From NCBI RefSeq assembly GCF_030812415.1, contig NZ_JAUSST010000007.1, positions 62,001 to 126,000 on the forward strand: a DNA stretch of 64,000 bases, in the 5' to 3' direction. The translations under genes and the position numbers were made by a program. Within the stretch, counting starts at the first letter, position 1, and each line of letters opens with the position of its first letter. Positions 35,381 through 44,111 of this stretch are shown one piece after another. Source of the DNA: Paenibacillus harenae. GTDB taxonomy: Bacteria; Bacillota; Bacilli; Paenibacillales; Paenibacillaceae. Below the pieces are notes generated by a model that had not been told where the DNA came from, did no database searches, and saw only the letters and a list, made by a program, of their open reading frames with translations.

Positions 35381-36127
35381 TCATAATATATGAGGAGCAA
35401 GCAGCTTCCGTCTTGGCATTCCTAGTGCAGATCTGCGCTGCACGTGCAGGCTGATGGAATGGCGAATACGTTCCTTCTGCAGCTTGGCTCGTGAACGGGA
35501 CAGTAGGTTGTAAACGTTAGCGGTCGTCATGTCGAACAATTCGGCAATCTCCGAAGGGGGCAGTTCGCCGAAGAATCTTGCCTCGAATATGCTTCTCTCG
35601 CGCTTGCTCAAGCAGTGAATAAGACGATGAATGCCTTGCAGCGTCTCTTGCCGCATCATATGGTGCTCGGGATTATGGCCTCTCTGCACCTCCTCCTCGG
35701 CATGGCTGGCAAAGTGAAACAGAATGCAATCGATGTCGCTCCAATCCATCGCCCCATCATTTAAGCCACGCTCGGACATGCCCGATTGACTCATGAATCC
35801 GATAAACGGTTTCTCCTTCGCATACGGCCCGCCTCGCCTAAGCTTCATATATGCTTGGTTACGAATGATGTGATGCAGCCACGGCATGAATCGGTTCGCA
35901 TCTGTAAGCGTCCCCAAATGCAAAAACGCCCGTATAAGCGCTTCCTGGACGATGTCCTCCGCCATGTAGGCATCCTTCGTCAGCGTTCCTGCCAAGCCAA
36001 GCGCCTTCGCCCGATGACGGCGAACAAGCTCGCCGAACGCCTCATTCTCTCCGGCTCTCGCGCGCTCAACCAGCTCCTGCTCTTGCGTCTCGGCAGACGC
36101 TTGCCCTAAGCCTGCAATCTCAATCAT
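35381..36127 (-). CDS. ECF-type sigma factor
   Basis: About 248 residues with region 2 (ENEAFGELVRRHRAKALGLA, DAYMAEDIVQEALIRAFLHL, RFMPWLHHIIRNQAYMKLRR) and region 4 (LSKRERSIFEARFFGELPPS, then EIAELFDMTTANVYNLLSRS). The linker between them is unusually long, about 80 residues. GGAGGGG lies 10-13 bases before a TTG/ATG pair; the ATG at 36127 is used, and the longer frame upstream has no ribosome site. No anti-sigma gene is adjacent; instead a BtrH-like and a VOC gene follow. Confidence 0.82.
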   Translation of the reverse strand: MIEIAGLGQASAETQEQELVERARAGENEAFGELVRRHRAKALGLAGTLTKDAYMAEDIVQEALIRAFLHLGTLTDANRFMPWLHHIIRNQAYMKLRRGGPYAKEKPFIGFMSQSGMSERGLNDGAMDWSDIDCILFHFASHAEEEVQRGHNPEHHMMRQETLQGIHRLIHCLSKRERSIFEARFFGELPPSEIAELFDMTTANVYNLLSRSRAKLQKERIRHSISLHVQRRSALGMPRRKLLAPHIL

Positions 36128-36283
36128 CAATCTGGATTCACCCCTCCTGCCTAACAGATGCCGAATGCGAGTCAAACCTGTCATCGGAAAAAAATTATTT
36201 TCAAAGCCTATCTCGGCCAAATGTCATTATTGGAATTGATAACCACAAGCTCATATTAACCCAGAACACTTGTTCTGTAAATA

Positions 36284-36342
36284 CAAAAAAAGACAAACCT
36301 CTTTGCCCATGAACCTGCGTTCGTAACCAATGAGATTTGTCT
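36284..36342 (-). terminator. Terminator of the aldo/keto reductase gene
   Basis: Arms AGACAAACCTC and GAGATTTGTCT around a loop of 30 bases. The minus strand continues with TTTTTTT. Confidence 0.8.
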
Positions 36343-36364
36343 TATTATTCCGCATTTCTACCTA

Positions 36365-37273
36365 CTAGCGGTGCTGCTCGTAACGATTGGCGCGCGCAAT
36401 GATACGAATTGCTCCAAGCTCGGCTCCCGTCAGCGGCTGTGCTCCGCCAGCCTCGATATTGAGTCTCAGTTGCGCAGATGAGCTCGCGCCCGGTATGGCT
36501 ATAGCGACCGCAGGCGGCGACAGCGCATAACGAATCGCCGTTTGCGACAGGCTGCGCCCTTGCAAATCAAGCTCCTGAAGCTGCTCCCGAACCTGCAGCG
36601 CCTCTTCCTTGCCGTAATCCAAATAACCTTTGTCGGCCTTGGCGGCTCCATTACCGGTCAATATGCCCTTCGCGACCGGGCCTCTGGCGATCAGACTAAT
36701 TCCCTTCTCGGCAAGCAGCGGCAGCACTTCCTCCTCGGGACGTCTGTCCAGAATGCTGTACTGGCTCATCACGCTAACGATATTCGAGCGCTGCGCATAC
36801 TCGCGGATGACATTCGGACGGATCGAAGATATGCCATAGTGGCGAATCAGACCTTCCTGCTTCAGCTCCTCGAACGCCTCGATCGTTTCGTCGATCGGAT
36901 CGTCCAACGTTCCGCCATGCAGCTGATACAGATCGATATAGTCGGTTTGCAGCCTGCTTAAACTCTTTTTCACCGCATCCTTGATATACGCCTTGGACGG
37001 ATCCCACACCCATCCCTCCTGTCCCGGCACGCGCCGATTGCCAACCTTCGTCGCCAGCACGACGTCCTTCCGCTTGCCGCGAATGGCTTCGCCTACGATC
37101 GTTTCATTCAAACCGTCATCGTACAGGTCGGCCGTATCGAAGAAATTAACGCCGCCCTCCAGCGCCTCTACGATAAGCGAGATTGCCGCTTGCTTGTCCG
37201 TTCCGAGCGACATGCAGCCGAGTCCGATCTCGCTGACGAACAGGTCCGAGCTTCCCAACCGATTTTTTCTCAC
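36365..37273 (-). CDS. Aldo/keto reductase
   Basis: 302 residues, TIM-barrel NADPH-dependent reductase. The catalytic tetrad regions are visible: NFFDTADLYDDG (Asp, Tyr), VVLATKVGN (Lys) and DLYQLHGG (His). C-terminal blocks AIAIPGASSSAQLRLNIEA bind the cofactor. The length is standard. It is monocistronic, divergent from the secreted coiled-coil gene. The substrate is unknown. Confidence 0.9.
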   Translation of the reverse strand: MRKNRLGSSDLFVSEIGLGCMSLGTDKQAAISLIVEALEGGVNFFDTADLYDDGLNETIVGEAIRGKRKDVVLATKVGNRRVPGQEGWVWDPSKAYIKDAVKKSLSRLQTDYIDLYQLHGGTLDDPIDETIEAFEELKQEGLIRHYGISSIRPNVIREYAQRSNIVSVMSQYSILDRRPEEEVLPLLAEKGISLIARGPVAKGILTGNGAAKADKGYLDYGKEEALQVREQLQELDLQGRSLSQTAIRYALSPPAVAIAIPGASSSAQLRLNIEAGGAQPLTGAELGAIRIIARANRYEQHR

Positions 37274-37386
37274 CGAAATTCCTCCTTCATTGGCTCTCTA
37301 TAGAAGCCATAATTACATCCCGTATATACAAAACGTTAGAGCTTAATTTTAGACGGTTTGCGTCTTCATATCCATTTCAATTTCAC

Positions 37387-37416
37387 TTGACGGATCTCCT
37401 GCCCGTCCTGTATATT
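37387..37416 (+). promoter_or_regulatory. Sigma-A type promoter
   Basis: TTGACG and TATATT are 18 bases apart, about 140 bases before the secreted coiled-coil gene. Confidence 0.65.
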
Positions 37417-37437
37417 GATGGAAATCAACCAAATAAC

Positions 37438-37529
37438 GACCCGCTTACGATGGAAGCACCCGTAAGAGAAGGCGCGCTAGCGCTCTTTCTTGCCGGTGCT
37501 TTTTTTTTTGCGTTTTGTTACAGCGGGTC
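37438..37529 (+). promoter_or_regulatory. Structured leader with internal terminator (attenuator candidate)
   Basis: A terminator-type hairpin, AAGCACC to GGTGCTT (37454-37501) with ten T after it, lies between the promoter and the coding start. It sits inside an outer stem GACCCGCT (37438-37445) / AGCGGGTC (37522-37529), and an overlapping alternative stem CTTACG/CGTAAG is possible. Transcription would normally stop here, so the downstream gene may depend on read-through. No known riboswitch class is recognised. Confidence 0.5.
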
Positions 37530-37553
37530 AAAAATCCAAGGAGGTTGTGAATC

Positions 37554-38381
37554 ATGATTATGAATCCAAGATGGCCGATTCTGCTTGCCTCGATGCTGCT
37601 TGCCGTCATCATTGCGGCTGGAACAGCAGTACCTGCGGTACACGCCGCCCCGTTCGAGCTCACCGTAACGTACAAAACCGCATTTGACAAAATGACCGCG
37701 AGCGCCGACAAGACGACAGCGGCTAAGCTTAAGCAGCAATATGCCGATCTGCTCGCATCGCAGAAACAAGAGGTTTCATGGGACACGTTCATAAGCGGGC
37801 TGCATAGCCGCAACACGACAGCCGAGACTGCCGTGCGGGAAAAAATCAAGCAGGTCGACGCCGCCAAGCTCGCGAAGCTGAAAAGCGAAGCGGACAAAAC
37901 GCGCGAGAAATACGCCGACTTATTCGAGCTTTACGATAAAATGAACAGCCAGCTGAGATTGGCGAAGTCCATCGACAGCAAGACGGCTGTCGCGCTGCTG
38001 AAGCCGCAAGTGGACAGCCTCAAGATAGCCGTTGCCATTGCACGCGACGATATTCGCGGCAAGGACGCCGCTTACAAGGCAGCGAAAACGGCCGCTGCCA
38101 AGAAGATCGCTGCGTATAAGAAGACTTTGGAGGGAATCGAATCCTACGAATCGAAGATTAAGACGGCCAAAGCTACGAACAGCAGCACCAAGAAGCTGTT
38201 CGACGCGGAGGCGAGAATCGTAAAGGATGCGCTTAAGAAAGGCGATTCGAAGCGGACGCTCGGCTCGCTATCGAAGTTGCTCGCTTATTCGAAGCAGATC
38301 AACGAGCAGAAAGCGAAAATATATAGCTTCGAGGGGCAGATAACGGCGATCATCACGGCGACAGGCAAGCAAATCGCGTGA
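37554..38381 (+). CDS. Secreted coiled-coil protein of unknown function
   Basis: 275 residues. A signal peptide ends near AVHAA (residue 30). The mature protein is almost entirely helical and rich in Ala and Lys, with long heptad-like stretches (KLAKLKSEADKTREKYADL, KKIAAYKKTLEGIESYESKI), so it should form an extended coiled coil in or near the cell wall. There are no cysteines and no catalytic motif. The start follows AAGGAGG. Expression may be controlled by the leader terminator upstream. Confidence 0.75.
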   Translation: MIMNPRWPILLASMLLAVIIAAGTAVPAVHAAPFELTVTYKTAFDKMTASADKTTAAKLKQQYADLLASQKQEVSWDTFISGLHSRNTTAETAVREKIKQVDAAKLAKLKSEADKTREKYADLFELYDKMNSQLRLAKSIDSKTAVALLKPQVDSLKIAVAIARDDIRGKDAAYKAAKTAAAKKIAAYKKTLEGIESYESKIKTAKATNSSTKKLFDAEARIVKDALKKGDSKRTLGSLSKLLAYSKQINEQKAKIYSFEGQITAIITATGKQIA

Positions 38382-38476
38382 GTTTATTTTCCAGATATCG
38401 ATCTGTAGGTTATAATACGATTGTCCCCATCGGACGCTTAAGTAGGTTATGCTAACCGAACGATAGGAGAAATGAT

Positions 38477-39526
38477 ATGGACATTATCCAAATAACTACG
38501 GATTTGATTGACGAAGATAAGGATCAACCGAGATACCAATTCGACGATGAAGCGTTGCAGGAGCTTATGAAGAGCATCGGGGAGATCGGGCTGCTGTCTC
38601 CCATTAAAGTAAGAACGACCGGCGACGGCCGTTACAAAATCATCTACGGCAATAGAAGATACAAGGCTTGCAAGATGCTTGGGCTGCCTTCTATGCCGTG
38701 TATCGTATCCACCGTGACCGACGAGATGGAAATTTATTTGGAGCAAATCGCGGAAAACTTGACGCGCGAGGGCTTCTCCCCGATCGAGGAGGCGGAAGCG
38801 TTCAATAAGCTTCTGAACGATCCGAAGTTCCGCAGCTCGACCAAATATTTGTCCGGTAAGCTCGGCAAGCCGGAATCGTATATTAAGAACAAGTGCGAGC
38901 TGCTGAAGTTCAGCAACGCCGTCAAGAAGCTGATCGTGAGCGGAACGGAGATTCGGAAAGACAAGCTGACCGAGGACCAACTGCTTCCTCTTAAGGACTT
39001 GCCGATGGAGCATCGCGATCCGCTCGCGCTCATCGCGGCGCGGGACGAGCTCCCTGTCAGCGACGTGAAGAAGATCGCCAAGCTGTTCAAGGACAAGGCG
39101 ATCTCGGAAAGCACGAAAGCGAAGCTTCTGTTCAAGACAGGCAGCGGCCTGCTCGAGACTTGGGCGACTCATGAGCAGAACAAAGCGGAGCGCGCCAAAC
39201 CTGCCGAACCGAAGGTTGCTCCCGCTGCAGCAGCTCCGGCCGCCGAACTGCCGGCAGCAGAGAGTACGACGCAGACTGCCGCCGCTGCTCCAATCGAAGC
39301 AAAGCTGTACAAACTTATTTCGTCTATCCCGAGCCACAGCCCGCTCAGCAGCTCGTTGCTCGCCTCCGTACAAAATATTGAGGCTGCGGATCAGCTGGGC
39401 TTCGAGCATATGCTCGACCAGCTTATCGATACGCTGGAGAAGCATCTCGCCGAATGGAACGCCGTGAAGCAGCTTATATCGGCGGCCAGCGAAGATCAGG
39501 CATCGGGCATTAGCAATAATTTGTAA
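38477..39526 (+). CDS. Orphan ParB/Spo0J-family protein
   Basis: 349 residues. The N-terminal ParB nuclease-like/CTPase domain has YGNRRYKACKMLGL (GERRxRA equivalent) and ENLTREGFSPIEEAEAF, followed by a helix-turn-helix region (LSGKLGKPESYIKNKCELL). A Pro/Ala-rich linker (about 240-275) leads to a C-terminal helical domain. No parA, parS-like site or replication gene is near, and the genuine chromosomal ParB normally sits near the origin beside soj. It may be a specialised ParB-like regulator. The ATG follows ATAGGAGAAATGAT. Confidence 0.8.
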   Translation: MDIIQITTDLIDEDKDQPRYQFDDEALQELMKSIGEIGLLSPIKVRTTGDGRYKIIYGNRRYKACKMLGLPSMPCIVSTVTDEMEIYLEQIAENLTREGFSPIEEAEAFNKLLNDPKFRSSTKYLSGKLGKPESYIKNKCELLKFSNAVKKLIVSGTEIRKDKLTEDQLLPLKDLPMEHRDPLALIAARDELPVSDVKKIAKLFKDKAISESTKAKLLFKTGSGLLETWATHEQNKAERAKPAEPKVAPAAAAPAAELPAAESTTQTAAAAPIEAKLYKLISSIPSHSPLSSSLLASVQNIEAADQLGFEHMLDQLIDTLEKHLAEWNAVKQLISAASEDQASGISNNL

Positions 39527-39612
39527 TCGTATTGAAATATTTCTTTCATCCCTCTTTAATAATAGGCGGCTATAATAGGTTTCAACCCCCTTTTGAAATA
39601 TAGAAACACTTT

Positions 39613-39648
39613 AAGCCCCGCAGCCCGTTGCTGCGGGGCTCTTTTTTT
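39613..39648 (+). terminator. Rho-independent terminator of the ParB-like gene
   Basis: Arms AGCCCCGCAG and CTGCGGGGCT are followed by seven T. Confidence 0.92.
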
Positions 39649-39650
39649 GC

Positions 39651-40529
39651 CTATCGGGTCAGTTCGACCATAATGACCTCGGGGCGGTTGAAAACTCTTA
39701 GCGGAAAGAGGCTGTTCCCTAACCCGCGGCTAACGACCATCGTTGATGATCCGACCTCGAACTTACCCGCGTCGTAACGCGGAAAATAACCTTGATTCGG
39801 AGCAATCAATCCGCCGAGGAATGGCAGCCTGATCTGTCCGCCATGCGCGTGACCGGAAAAGGTCAGATCGATATGGTTATAGGTGTAAACGTCAAACAGC
39901 TCAGGCCTGTGGGATAGCAGAACCGTGAAGGATCCCTCCTTCTTGTTGTTTGCCTCTTCATCGATTGAATCCAGTGCTTTCCGTATTCTCTCGTCAGCGC
40001 CTTGACTCCCCATATATCCGTAGAACGCCGGATCATCTATGCCGATTAAGCGGAAGCTTCCATCTCCCAGCTTAATGGTTTCGCCTGCATTTCGCATCAC
40101 ATGAACGCCGAGCTCAATCAGCCCCTCCTCGAGCTGGTCATAGCGTCCCGAACGCCGTTCATGGTTGCCGGTCACGAAATAAACGGGCGCGAGCTTCAGC
40201 ATCTCGCGCATGGCGGTTAAGCTGTTCTCTGCGTTGTACCGCCTCGCGTCCACTAAGTCGCCGGTCACCACAATGAGATCAGGCTTAAGCTTGCTCACCT
40301 TGCGTACTAATCGCCTCTGGTTATCGCCGAACATTTTGCTGTGCAAGTCCGATAGCTGCACGATACGGTATCGATCGAAGCCGCTCGGCAGCTTATCCGA
40401 TTGCATACGCAACGTCGATGTCGTAATCGCGTTATTTTCGAAATAAAAGAAAGAAATAGCTAAGGCTATGATAACAATAACCACGATTAACCCTCTCTTC
40501 TTCGTCATTCGTAATCTTGCAAGGCGCAT
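39651..40529 (-). CDS. Membrane-anchored metallophosphoesterase (YkuE/YaeI-like)
   Basis: 292 residues. One N-terminal membrane segment (about 11-30) precedes a calcineurin-like phosphoesterase domain with all five metal motifs: DLHS, GDLVD, GNHE, LLSHRPE and GHAHGGQ. The closest named group is YkuE/YaeI, some members of which hydrolyse UDP-diacylglucosamine-type lipids. The ATG at 40529 follows AGGGAAG. It follows the DUF4173 gene by about 26 bases and is likely co-transcribed. Confidence 0.88.
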   Translation of the reverse strand: MRLARLRMTKKRGLIVVIVIIALAISFFYFENNAITTSTLRMQSDKLPSGFDRYRIVQLSDLHSKMFGDNQRRLVRKVSKLKPDLIVVTGDLVDARRYNAENSLTAMREMLKLAPVYFVTGNHERRSGRYDQLEEGLIELGVHVMRNAGETIKLGDGSFRLIGIDDPAFYGYMGSQGADERIRKALDSIDEEANNKKEGSFTVLLSHRPELFDVYTYNHIDLTFSGHAHGGQIRLPFLGGLIAPNQGYFPRYDAGKFEVGSSTMVVSRGLGNSLFPLRVFNRPEVIMVELTR

Positions 40530-40555
40530 GATCAAACTTCCCTTCTGTTATTTCA

Positions 40556-42058
40556 TTATTTAGCGCGCTGTATCGCCAGGCTCCAAGACTGCCACTCGCG
40601 ATACGAGCTTGCCTCACTCCTCCAATCGGCTACGGAATCGCCTATGCCGTCCAGCTCCGGATGCTTCTTCTCCAGCTTATACATCGCCGGCGCTGCATCC
40701 AAGGAAAGCGTGCTTAAATAGGCAATGTCGATGATGCCGGTCTGTTCGAATCGTTCTATGTTTTTGTCCGCAATTCTTGCGTCGATATTTATATAGTTCA
40801 TCAACGCATATGCCGCGATTGACACGCCGATATAGACTTTGGCCAGTGAGAATCGCTCTTTCCAAATACGGATAACAGCAACGACGCACAGCACCGTCAA
40901 GTAGATCATGAAGCCGTGAACGAGCAGTCTCGTCTGCGTATAGCCGTAAGCTTCTTCATATAAGGAGAGGCGGCTGTATGCGGAAATGAGCATGACGAGA
41001 GTACAGAAGATAAGCGACGTCAAGGAAAGCTTGCGTACGAGCTCCCCACCGCGGCCCGCCCTACGTATGCGATGAAGTCCCACGAGAAGCAGGCACACAT
41101 TAATTACCGATACCAGAACAAGCTCTACGAAGCCTCTGCGCGCATATTCGGCGTAAGCCGAACCATCCGGGAGCATACCGCCCGCAGCACCGAACAAATA
41201 CGAAAATTGGATGCTCACAAACAATAAGTATACCGCGTTGATGCTGATAAGGAATGTGCCTGCCGTAACGGGGTCAAGCATCATTCGCTCCCGAACGGAG
41301 GCTGGTCCCGGGCTCGGGCTCAATGTTGGATCCTTCGACTCGACGTTCGTCTTGCGGAACAGCAGTACCCATATATAACAGAAAGCGTACAGCGCGATAA
41401 CGCCGCCGTACAGTCCGCGTCCGAATAAGTCGCCTGCCGTCCTTAGCCGGAACAGCTCTGGAATTTTGTTCAGCCACGACTGGAAGATCGAATCCGCCGA
41501 TGCCAATAACGTAATAACGACGATCAGCAGCGGTGCAGCTAGCAGCAAGCCGATAATCGCTTTTTTGACCGCGGCATGCTTCGCGTCGCCCCGCTCATTA
41601 TCCTTTAGCCGGCTGCCGATCAAGCTGAACGGCACGGTCACATAAGAGAAAGGTTTAATGATGCTCAAGAACAGCAGCTCCCTATAAAATCTGCCCCGAT
41701 ACCATGGAAGCGCGCTGCTCTTCGTCAGCAGCACCGTCTGCGAAATAATAAGAGCGAATAGCACAAATCCGTTCAATACCCGGAATACGTCATTCGCGAA
41801 CAAGGAATAGGTCAACGTCAGTAAGCCTATCGGCACAAATAGCGTCCACGCCGAGCTGAATTGCCCCCGCCACTTCTCGAAGCCGCCGATTCGGCCTTTC
41901 ACCGCGTAGAAAAACAGTCCATAGAAGGCGCTTACGAACAAGAGCACCGATAGGCCTGCCCTCGCTTCTACGAACAAATATTGACTCAGAAGTCCGAAAA
42001 CACATGCAAGTACGACCATTGTATCGTATTTCTTCTGCCATGGCGCCGGATCTCTCAT
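40556..42058 (-). CDS. DUF4173-like polytopic membrane protein
   Basis: 500 residues with about 12 hydrophobic segments. The block FSYLFGAAGGMLPDGSAYAE followed by YARRGFVELVLVSVINVCLL is the hallmark of DUF4173 proteins, whose role is unknown. The C-terminus (DIAYLSTLSLDAAPAMYKL onward) is soluble. The start follows AGAGGTG. The gene probably forms an operon with the phosphoesterase. Confidence 0.8.
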   Translation of the reverse strand: MRDPAPWQKKYDTMVVLACVFGLLSQYLFVEARAGLSVLLFVSAFYGLFFYAVKGRIGGFEKWRGQFSSAWTLFVPIGLLTLTYSLFANDVFRVLNGFVLFALIISQTVLLTKSSALPWYRGRFYRELLFLSIIKPFSYVTVPFSLIGSRLKDNERGDAKHAAVKKAIIGLLLAAPLLIVVITLLASADSIFQSWLNKIPELFRLRTAGDLFGRGLYGGVIALYAFCYIWVLLFRKTNVESKDPTLSPSPGPASVRERMMLDPVTAGTFLISINAVYLLFVSIQFSYLFGAAGGMLPDGSAYAEYARRGFVELVLVSVINVCLLLVGLHRIRRAGRGGELVRKLSLTSLIFCTLVMLISAYSRLSLYEEAYGYTQTRLLVHGFMIYLTVLCVVAVIRIWKERFSLAKVYIGVSIAAYALMNYINIDARIADKNIERFEQTGIIDIAYLSTLSLDAAPAMYKLEKKHPELDGIGDSVADWRSEASSYREWQSWSLAIQRAK

Positions 42059-42184
42059 GTCTTACACCTCTACTTTACCCGATTTGTGATGAAGCTCCTT
42101 TTATTGTAACCTAGAAAACAAGAACAAAAAGTGCAAATTCAAAACTGGAAATTTCATATTTTATAGAACGGGAGTGTTTCGCTG

Positions 42185-43981
42185 TTGAAAATACGCCGAC
42201 ATTACTTAACGTTGAGACGCGCATACGCCCATGTGCAGGAGGGGGCATCGGTAGAAGCGACGACACAGGAGCTTGCCGAGCTGCTGGCATGCACGCATCG
42301 CAATATGGTTATGCTGCTGCAGCGGATGCAGCAGGAAGAGTGGCTGCAATGGCAACCGAAGCGCGGCCGGGGCAACCGATCGCTGCTTACGTTCATAGCC
42401 GGAGCGGACGCCTTAATGCTTCAAGAGGCGCAAGAGCTCGTTCATAAACAAGATCTGCAAGGCGCGCTTGCGATCGTGCAATCGGCGCAGCAATCCGCCA
42501 GCGTACAAGTCCGGTTCCAGCAATGGCTTGCCGGTCAGTTCGGTTTTCACTCCGAGGTGCAGGGCAATCGGCGTACCGATATCCTTCGCTTCCCGCTCCC
42601 GCAGACGATCCATTCCCTTGACCCCGCCGCTATCCATTACACGGGCGAATCCCATCTGGTCAATCAGCTCTTCGATGGACTTGTCCGCATGGATGCGAAG
42701 GGCGAGTCGATTCTGCCCCATCTTGCGCATGCTTGGGAAGTCGATGAGAGCCGAACATTGTGGACATTCTACTTGCGCAAGGGCGTTCTCTTCCATAACG
42801 GACGCGAGCTGTCATCGTCCGACGTGAAGTACTCGCTGGAGCGGCTGCGCGAGCTCGCGCCAAGCGGCCTCCACGGCTGGGTATATGCCGGAATTGCATC
42901 GATGGAGACGCCGGACGATACGACGATTCGCATCCGGCTTGCCGAACGAAACGAGGTTTTCTTATCGTTTCTCGCTACGAATAGAGCTTCAATCGTGCCG
43001 CAAGACGCATGCGATGCCGAGACCGGGCAATTCCTCGAAAATCCCGTCGGTACCGGGCCTTTCAAGCTGGCCGGTCATGAACAAGGCGTATGGGTGCTGG
43101 AGGCATTCGCCCCTTATTTCCAAGGCAGGGCGTTTCTCGATCGGGTCGAGATATGGACGCTGGAGGAGGTCGAGGATCGTTTAATGGCGCCCGAGCTTGC
43201 GAGTTTCCAGCTCATGCACAACGTACGGATGAGCGAAACGGCGAGCGAGCAATGGCAGCAGGTTCGCCAGTCGGGCATGACCTGCAAGTTCATAACGGTC
43301 AACGAACTGAAGCATGGCCCGCTTGCGAACCCTTCCATCCGCGAAGCGATCGACCTTGCCATTAATCGGGAGCGATTGCTCGAGCTGCTCTCCGGCGATG
43401 TCATCGAGGAAGGGATCAGCTTTTGGCTTCACCAAGAATCGGCAACACCCGACGGAATGAAACAAAGCGATCCGACATCTGTAGCCGAAATACGCGTACT
43501 GCTCGCCGAGGCTGGTTATAATGGCGAAAAGCTTGTGCTGGCAACGATTCCGCAGTATGAATCCGATGCCGCGCTGATCAAGCAGGTATGCGCAGCGGCA
43601 GGGGTCGCCATTGAAATAAGGCTCATTGCCGCCGAAGAGTTCAAAGGAAAGTCGAGGTTGGAAGCCGACTTCCTTTTGTTCGCCATCATGTTAGACGAGC
43701 ACCGGGAGCTCCGTCTCGTTGATCTGTACAAAAGCATGCAGCAGCATATGCTGCCCGCTATATACAGGGCTCTTGGCGACCAGCTTCAATCTATTCTATC
43801 CGAGGCTGATCCGCAACAGCGGAAGGCGCTGTTTCTACAGATCGAGGAAGAGCTAAAGCGCGCGCACAGCCTCATTTTTCTATACCGGAAACATCTAAAG
43901 ACGGCGTTTCACCCGTCCGTTCGCGGCATCTCGCTCGAATCGCTCGGTTGGGTTCGCTTTCGCGACATTTGGTTTACTTAA
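42185..43981 (+). CDS. SgrR-like transcriptional regulator with solute-binding domain
   Basis: 598 residues. An N-terminal winged-helix region (about 1-110; TTQELAELLACTHRNMVMLL, LQWQPKRGRGNRSLLTF) is joined to an ABC-type family 5 solute-binding domain (HSLDPAAIHYTGESHLVNQL, NPVGTGPFKL, NPSIREAIDLAINRERL). This is the SgrR arrangement, in which a cytoplasmic binding-protein domain senses a small molecule. It starts at TTG after GGGAG. No transporter gene is adjacent, so the target and ligand are unknown. Confidence 0.85.
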   Translation: MKIRRHYLTLRRAYAHVQEGASVEATTQELAELLACTHRNMVMLLQRMQQEEWLQWQPKRGRGNRSLLTFIAGADALMLQEAQELVHKQDLQGALAIVQSAQQSASVQVRFQQWLAGQFGFHSEVQGNRRTDILRFPLPQTIHSLDPAAIHYTGESHLVNQLFDGLVRMDAKGESILPHLAHAWEVDESRTLWTFYLRKGVLFHNGRELSSSDVKYSLERLRELAPSGLHGWVYAGIASMETPDDTTIRIRLAERNEVFLSFLATNRASIVPQDACDAETGQFLENPVGTGPFKLAGHEQGVWVLEAFAPYFQGRAFLDRVEIWTLEEVEDRLMAPELASFQLMHNVRMSETASEQWQQVRQSGMTCKFITVNELKHGPLANPSIREAIDLAINRERLLELLSGDVIEEGISFWLHQESATPDGMKQSDPTSVAEIRVLLAEAGYNGEKLVLATIPQYESDAALIKQVCAAAGVAIEIRLIAAEEFKGKSRLEADFLLFAIMLDEHRELRLVDLYKSMQQHMLPAIYRALGDQLQSILSEADPQQRKALFLQIEEELKRAHSLIFLYRKHLKTAFHPSVRGISLESLGWVRFRDIWFT

Positions 43982-44051
43982 TGTGTGCTGCCGGCTGATC
44001 GCATGTTTAGAGCTATGTTGGATTTTGGCAGTAACTTCAGGCCGGAAAATA

Positions 44052-44097
44052 AAAAAGAAGCTGCCTAGGCCCTTGCGCCATAAGGGCAGCTTCTTCT
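44052..44097. terminator. Bidirectional terminator between convergent genes
   Basis: Arms GAAGCTGCC and GGGCAGCTTC with T-rich tails in both directions (TTCTTC on plus, TTTTTT on minus). Confidence 0.85.
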
Positions 44098-44111
44098 TCA
44101 TTTGCAATGAA

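Noticed and set aside
37445-37897. Minus-strand frame of 150 codons opposite the secreted coiled-coil gene
   Set aside because: It crosses the leader terminator, has no ribosome site, and the plus-strand product has a clear signal peptide.
38447-39445. Minus-strand open frame of 332 codons opposite the ParB-like gene
   Set aside because: Arg/Leu/Gln-rich shadow of a real gene with a high-GC third position; no ribosome site and no recognisable motif.
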